Position numbers and translations under genes: made by a program. From contig NZ_JAIWOI010000331.1 in assembly GCF_020217005.1 (NCBI RefSeq), forward strand, positions 1 through 10,000: a stretch of DNA of 10,000 bases. Direction: 5' to 3'. The first letter of the stretch is position 1; every line of letters starts with the position of its first letter. This document shows positions 6,176 to 10,000 of the stretch, piece by piece. The notes under the pieces were generated by a model. The model made no database searches. It saw only the letters and a list, made by a program, of their open reading frames with translations, and was not told the origin of the DNA. Source of the stretch: Rheinheimera sp. (lineage in GTDB: Bacteria > Pseudomonadota > Gammaproteobacteria > Enterobacterales > Alteromonadaceae).

Positions 6176-8563
6176 ATGACGCACAACAGCCATAAATATG
6201 CTTTAACCGCCGAACATTTAGGCCCACAATTGGACAAGAACCTAATCCAGCAAGCGCTGGACGTGACAGGTTTATCCAGCACTTTTATCGGCCAGGACAG
6301 AGCGAAGGCAGCATTAAATTTTGCCATTGGCATGGATATGCCGGGGTATAACCTCTATGTGATGGGCGAACCGGCTTTAGGTCGTTACACCTTAGTGCAG
6401 GATATTTTGCAGCAAGCCGCCAGCGAAAAAGCCACGCCAGACGACTGGTGTTATATCAATAACTTTGATGATGAACGTATTCCGGGCACCTTACGTTTAG
6501 TGCCGGGTGAAGGCAAAGTGCTGGTGAAAAAGGTCGAAGCCTTAATAGACGAGCTGCTTGATACCTTCCCGGCCGCTTTTGATAACCCGGGGTATCAGCG
6601 CAAGAAAAAAGCTATACATCAGGCCTTTGACGATAAATACGAAGCTGCTATTGCTTTGGTCGAACGTAAAGCTTTAGAGCAACAAGTGGTGCTTTATGAA
6701 GAAAACGGCGCTGTCAGCTTTTCTCCTGTGGTCGATGGCAAAGCCTTGGATGACAACGAGTTTGCTAATTTGTCGGAGGAGAAACGGCAGTTTTTCTACG
6801 ATTTAGTCTCAGAGCTTGAAACCATACTAAACGAGCAGTTGCTGGAATTACCGCAGTGGAAACGTGAGCTGTCGGAAAACCTGCGGGCATTGCGGCGTGA
6901 AACCATAGAACAAGCCATTAAGCCTTTGCTGAAACAGCTGGAACACGATTATGCCGGTGAGCTGGGCGTATTACGTTATCTGCGCGAAATGAAGCCTGCT
7001 CTGGTCAAAGCCATGCTGGAGTTACTGCCGGAAGAAGCGGAAAGTGACAAGCTGGAAGAGCTGGATATCCGCAGTATTTTTGTCGGCGACTTTGTGCCTA
7101 ATGTGCTGATGCATCACGAACTGATGGACGGCGCTCCTATTATTTTTGAGCCAAACCCAAGCTACGGTAATTTATTTGGCAGGGTGGAATACAGCTCGAT
7201 GCAAGGCTCGCTCTACACCAATTACCGCATGATCCGCCCTGGTGCTTTGCATAAAGCCAATGGCGGTTATCTTGTGCTGGATGCTGATCGTTTATTGTCG
7301 CAGCCAAGTTTGTGGGATGCATTGAAACTGGCACTGAAAACCGGTGAAATCCTGATTGATACTTTAAGCGATCATGCAGTCACCAACTCCACTATTATCA
7401 CGCCTAAGGCGATACCTCTGAGTGTGAAAATAGTGCTGTTGGGATCGCGTGATTTGTATTACCTGGTGCAGGACGTGGACGATGAGTTTAACGAACTGTT
7501 CCGCGTCTTAGCTGACTTTGAGCATTATTTGCCTTTTAACGAGCAAACCGTGCGTTATATGTCGCTGCAAATTCAGGATCAAATTCAGCAAATGGAGATG
7601 GAAACCTTGTCGGCCTGCGGTTTAAAGCAGTTGCTGAACTTTAGTTTCCGTCAGGCCGAACATCAGCGCAAACTCTCTGCCCGTTTTGCCGAAGTGCTGG
7701 AACTGGTGCGCGAAGCCTGTTTTTACGCCGCCCAGCATGACTCGGCCGAACTGCGCGCTGAACATGTGCAAATGGCGCTGGAAGGCAAACAGTACCGCAC
7801 AGGCCGCATCAGCGAGTCCTTTTTGGAAGACATTCAGGAAGGCCAGATTTTAATAGACACAGACGACTGGGCTGTTGGCAAAATCAACGGTTTAACTGTA
7901 CTGGAAATTGGCGATACTGCTTTTGGTACACCAGCCCGTATCAGCACCACAGTCTTTGCTGGCTCCACTGGCGTGGTGGATATTGAACGTGAAGTCGAGC
8001 TGGGTAAATCCATTCACTCCAAAGGTGTCATGCTGTTAACCGGCTATTTGGGTGCTAAATACGCTCAGCATTTCCCATTGACCTTGTCGGCCAATATCGC
8101 CATGGAACAATCCTATGGTTTAATAGATGGCGACAGCGCGTCCTTGGCCGAGGTCTGTGCGCTGATTTCCGCCATTGCCGATATTCCTATTACCCAAAGT
8201 CTGGCGGTGACAGGTTCAATTAACCAACATGGTCAGGTACAGGCTATAGGCGGTGTGAACGAAAAAATTGAAGGTTTTTTCCGCTTATGCCAGTCCCGTG
8301 GTTTAACGGGGAAACAAGGCTGTATTATTCCGGCCAGCAACCAGTTGAATCTGGTACTGAATGATGAAGTGATTAAAGCGGTAGAGCAGGGCCAGTTCCA
8401 TATTTATGTGGTCAAAGGGGTGGATGAAGCGCTGGAGCTTCTGATGGATATGCCCGCAGGTGAACGCAATAGCAAAGGCCAGTATCCAAAACGCACCATC
8501 AACTATCTGGCGCTACGCCGTCTGGAAGAGATTGCAGCTATAGTCAACGGCTCCGATGATTAA
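6176..8563 (+). CDS. Lon-family protease with AAA-like domain (YcbZ/LonH-like, long form)
   Basis: This 795-residue protein belongs to the proteobacterial Lon-like group related to E. coli YcbZ, which lacks the N-terminal substrate domain of classic Lon. Order: an AAA-type nucleotide region from about 30, whose Walker A position reads G64-EPALG-R70-YT with Arg for the usual Lys; a long charged helical insertion (about 115-300); a Walker B-like strand YLVLDAD at 365-371 without the usual DE; a helical lid (about 480-540); and a C-terminal Lon peptidase domain from about 560. The catalytic pair is S654 (DGDSAS) and K697 (NEKIEGF), 43 residues apart, the same spacing as in E. coli Lon (S679/K722). 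A proteolytically active enzyme is expected; ATP dependence is uncertain. Substrates are unknown. It is the second gene of a plus-strand series. Confidence 0.9.
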   Translation: MTHNSHKYALTAEHLGPQLDKNLIQQALDVTGLSSTFIGQDRAKAALNFAIGMDMPGYNLYVMGEPALGRYTLVQDILQQAASEKATPDDWCYINNFDDERIPGTLRLVPGEGKVLVKKVEALIDELLDTFPAAFDNPGYQRKKKAIHQAFDDKYEAAIALVERKALEQQVVLYEENGAVSFSPVVDGKALDDNEFANLSEEKRQFFYDLVSELETILNEQLLELPQWKRELSENLRALRRETIEQAIKPLLKQLEHDYAGELGVLRYLREMKPALVKAMLELLPEEAESDKLEELDIRSIFVGDFVPNVLMHHELMDGAPIIFEPNPSYGNLFGRVEYSSMQGSLYTNYRMIRPGALHKANGGYLVLDADRLLSQPSLWDALKLALKTGEILIDTLSDHAVTNSTIITPKAIPLSVKIVLLGSRDLYYLVQDVDDEFNELFRVLADFEHYLPFNEQTVRYMSLQIQDQIQQMEMETLSACGLKQLLNFSFRQAEHQRKLSARFAEVLELVREACFYAAQHDSAELRAEHVQMALEGKQYRTGRISESFLEDIQEGQILIDTDDWAVGKINGLTVLEIGDTAFGTPARISTTVFAGSTGVVDIEREVELGKSIHSKGVMLLTGYLGAKYAQHFPLTLSANIAMEQSYGLIDGDSASLAEVCALISAIADIPITQSLAVTGSINQHGQVQAIGGVNEKIEGFFRLCQSRGLTGKQGCIIPASNQLNLVLNDEVIKAVEQGQFHIYVVKGVDEALELLMDMPAGERNSKGQYPKRTINYLALRRLEEIAAIVNGSDD

Positions 8564-8566
8564 CAC

Positions 8567-8586
8567 TTTAGATCAGGAGATCTAAA
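8567..8586. repeat. 8-bp perfect hairpin just after the Lon-like gene
   Basis: TTTAGATC (8567-8574) and GATCTAAA (8579-8586) are exact reverse complements with a four-base loop AGGA. It begins three bases after the Lon-like stop and its last two bases overlap the outer A run of the next palindrome. It has no following T run on the plus strand, so it is not a standard terminator by itself. Confidence 0.6.
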
Positions 8587-8640
8587 AATGGGGTCAGATC
8601 ACATTAGTTACGCATAACTAATGTGATCTGACCCCATTTT
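8585..8640. repeat. 56-base perfect palindrome, REP/RAYT-type or MITE-like element
   Basis: Arms of 26 bases (8585-8610 and 8615-8640) are exact reverse complements around a four-base loop CGCA. The outer ends read AAAATGGGGTCAGATCAC and, inverted, GTGATCTGACCCCATTTT. The ATGGGGTCAGA ends resemble, from memory, short palindromes scattered in gammaproteobacterial genomes near Y1/RAYT transposase genes; no transposase is present here. Its plus-strand RNA would be an extremely stable hairpin ending in UUUU, so it could also terminate transcription from the Lon-like gene. No target duplication is evident beyond the A/T ends, which are part of the arms. Confidence 0.75.
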
Positions 8641-8659
8641 CAATTTAAAGAGTATTTAC

Positions 8660-9334
8660 GTGAAAGCTTTTAACTGGATTTTATTTGACGCCGATGAAAC
8701 CTTGTTTCATTTTGATGCATATGCTGGGTTGCAGTTGTTGTTTAAAGGCTATGGCGTGGACTTTACTACCCAGCATTATGAAGACTATCAGGCACTGAAC
8801 CAACCACTCTGGCTGCAGTACCAAAGCGGTGAAATCAGTGCAAAACAGTTGCAGGAACAACGTTTTAGCTATTGGGGGCAGCAGTTAAATATTGCGCCTT
8901 CAGTACTTAATGCCGGTTTTTTACAGGCCATGGCCGAAGTCTGCACTCCTCTGCCTGGCGCTGTCAGTTTACTTAATGCACTGCAAGGCAAAGCTAAATT
9001 AGGCATTATCACTAATGGCTTTACCGACTTACAGCAAATACGTTTAGAACGCACAGGCCTGCATAATCACTTCGATATTCTGGTGATCTCCGAACAGGTT
9101 GGTGCAGCTAAACCTCATCCGCAGATCTTTTCTCATGCCAAAGAGCTGATGGGAAATCCTGACCCGGCTACAGTGTTGATGGTGGGGGATAACCCTATAG
9201 CTGATATTGGTGGTGGTAAACAGGCTGGTTTTTACACCTGTTGGCTCAATCGCTTTGAGGCCACTTTGCCCGCCGGTATAGTGCCGGATTGTGAAGTTCA
9301 TTCATTGCCTGAGTTGGAAGCTTTGTTGAGGTAA
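8660..9334 (+). CDS. yjjG: YjjG-type pyrimidine 5'-nucleotidase (HAD family)
   Basis: YjjG is a cytoplasmic HAD-superfamily phosphatase that hydrolyses nucleoside monophosphates such as dUMP, UMP and dTMP, and also non-canonical ones, helping clean the nucleotide pool. The 224-residue length is close to the 225 of E. coli. Motif I is D10-A-D12-E-T; motif II is IITNG with T118-N119; motif III lysine is K151 (AAKPHPQIF); motif IV is GD177-NPIAD182. The stretch CTPLPGAVSLLNAL and LERTGLHNHFDILVISE are near-identical to the remembered E. coli protein. It starts with GTG at 8660, preceded by a weak AAAGAG. Only 19 bases separate the start from the 56-base palindrome, leaving no room for a normal promoter; transcription may come through from upstream or start inside the repeat. 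Confidence 0.94.
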   Translation: MKAFNWILFDADETLFHFDAYAGLQLLFKGYGVDFTTQHYEDYQALNQPLWLQYQSGEISAKQLQEQRFSYWGQQLNIAPSVLNAGFLQAMAEVCTPLPGAVSLLNALQGKAKLGIITNGFTDLQQIRLERTGLHNHFDILVISEQVGAAKPHPQIFSHAKELMGNPDPATVLMVGDNPIADIGGGKQAGFYTCWLNRFEATLPAGIVPDCEVHSLPELEALLR

Positions 9335-9339
9335 TAAAA

Positions 9340-9366
9340 GGGGGCAGCGTCCGTGCCAGACACCCC
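9340..9366 (-). repeat. REP-like palindrome, possible terminator of the EF-hand gene
   Basis: On the minus strand the sequence runs GGGGTGTCTGGCACGGACG then CTGCCCCC. Inner arms GTCTG/CGGAC close a GCA loop with one T-G wobble, and outer GGGG pairs with CCCC across a small bulge. On the plus strand the wobble becomes a C-A mismatch, an asymmetry typical of REP sequences. On the minus strand it is followed by TTTTATTA and lies 41 bases past the EF-hand stop, so it could terminate that gene. It begins five bases after the yjjG stop. Confidence 0.5.
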
Positions 9367-9407
9367 AAAACTCCTGAATTTTATACTCTTTTTTCCTATG
9401 CTTTATT

Positions 9408-10000
9408 TCAGGCTGTGATATTTACCGCAGCGCCAGATTGAGCATTTGTCTTGGTTTGAGCACCGTAAGTGTCCATCAGCTGTTGCAAAGTGCGGCTGAG
9501 TAACTTGCTGATACTTTCGCTGTTATCCGAGCTGCTGATCTTACTGGCTAAAGAAGAAGACTCAGTGTGCTGACTTTCTCTGAAGCTTTTGGCCTCCTGC
9601 AGTGTGACTTTGCCATCACCATCAGCATCGGCACTGGCAAAGTTGTCGAGCAGCGACTGCAGACCCGCAGCCATTTCAGAGTCCGTTTCTGTCATTTCTT
9701 CCAGCATGGCCGTCAGCTCATCCGCAGTTTTTCCACTGTCCTGTGCCGTGCTACCCGCTGCTCCATGCGGAGGAGGGGGAGGCATTCCTGCCGCCGCTGT
9801 CATCGGGTCGTTGCCTTCAGTGCTTTGGCGATAAGCCATTGCTTCCTGCATAGTCACCTTACCGTCACCATCAGCGTCCGCTGTATCAAAATTATCCAGC
9901 AAGGACTGAATCCCCTCTGTCGCTTTTTCGTCTTCCTGCTCTGCATCCTCAAGCAGAGCGGTCAGTTCCTCCTTCGACTTGCCGCTATCTTGTGGTGGCG
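9408..10000 (-). CDS. EF-hand calcium-binding repeat protein, C-terminal part (cut by right edge)
   Basis: The frame is open from the stop at 9408 to the right edge, so the N-terminus is missing; an internal TTG at 9902 is not the true start. The visible part (197 complete codons) consists of tandem 83-residue units. Each has a QDSGK-x-x-x-ELTA-x-LE helical stretch, a GLQSLLDNF-type helix and a canonical EF-hand loop, DADGDGKVTMQE (9843-9878) and DADGDGKVTLQE (9594-9629), with D at 1, 3 and 5, G at 6 and E at 12, followed by EAxxxR. A proline-rich linker (MPPPPPHG) separates the units. The C-terminal tail is rich in Ser and ends with a LLSRTLQQLMDTYG helix. It should bind calcium; its role and location are unknown, and the resemblance to XopAW-type EF-hand proteins is only a guess. 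Confidence 0.85.
   Translation of the reverse strand, partial: PPQDSGKSKEELTALLEDAEQEDEKATEGIQSLLDNFDTADADGDGKVTMQEAMAYRQSTEGNDPMTAAAGMPPPPPHGAAGSTAQDSGKTADELTAMLEEMTETDSEMAAGLQSLLDNFASADADGDGKVTLQEAKSFRESQHTESSSLASKISSSDNSESISKLLSRTLQQLMDTYGAQTKTNAQSGAAVNITA
9594..9992 (-). repeat. Tandem coding repeat, 249-bp (83-codon) period
   Basis: Within the EF-hand gene the QDSGK segment starts at 9992 and again at 9743, and the EF-hand loop starts at 9878 and again at 9629; both pairs are exactly 249 bases apart. The protein copies are strongly similar (QSLLDNF, ADADGDGKVT, QEA) but synonymous codons differ, so the duplication is not very recent. More copies may lie beyond the right edge. Confidence 0.8.

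Noticed and set aside
5999..6193. 64-codon minus-strand frame between the zinc-ribbon and Lon-like genes
   Set aside because: It overlaps both flanking genes at its ends and shows no family features or plausible ribosome site.
9408..9902. EF-hand protein as a complete 164-residue gene starting at TTG 9902
   Set aside because: The same frame stays open to base 10000 and the upstream part repeats the downstream unit (QDSGK...QSLLDNF), so the start lies outside the window.

Overview
The window looks like chromosomal DNA from a gammaproteobacterium, most likely of the Alteromonadales/Rheinheimera type. The evidence is the minus-strand order leuS-lptE-holA, a YbeL-type zinc-ribbon gene (DUF1451) close to leuS as in enteric bacteria, a close YjjG nucleotidase homologue, and moderate GC content. 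The genus is an inference. Nearly all of the DNA is coding; no gene-free stretch reaches 300 bases, the longest being the 208-base divergent region between leuS and a LysE-type exporter.

Positions 1-3408 hold a tightly packed minus-strand operon. leuS (leucyl-tRNA synthetase) is followed by lptE (outer-membrane lipoprotein of LPS transport) and holA (DNA polymerase III delta, cut by the left edge), with a 1-base gap and then a 1-base stop/start overlap. The divergent region upstream of leuS carries a perfect 10-bp inverted repeat and weak promoter candidates in both directions.

Positions 3617-5419 hold a convergent pair: a LysE/RhtB exporter (+) and a secreted serine hydrolase of the beta-lactamase class C fold (-). 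Their stop codons are 9 bases apart, and a perfect 11-bp hairpin overlapping the exporter stop probably terminates transcription, mainly of the hydrolase. Relative to E. coli, this pair lies between leuS and the ybeL homologue, so it looks like a lineage-specific insertion.

Positions 5569-9334 run on the plus strand: the zinc-ribbon protein, a 795-residue Lon-family protease with a degenerate ATP-binding loop but an intact Ser-Lys dyad, and yjjG (HAD nucleotidase). Between the protease and yjjG lie two abutting perfect hairpins, one a 56-base palindrome. A second, unrelated REP-like palindrome follows yjjG directly, so yjjG is bracketed by repeat-type elements.

The right end (9408 to beyond the edge, minus strand) is the C-terminal part of an EF-hand calcium-binding protein. 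It is built from tandem 83-residue units, each with a canonical EF-hand loop, joined by a proline-rich linker. No phage, CRISPR, tRNA or rRNA genes were seen. The most unusual items are the palindromes around yjjG, the EF-hand tandem repeat and the terminator embedded in a coding end.
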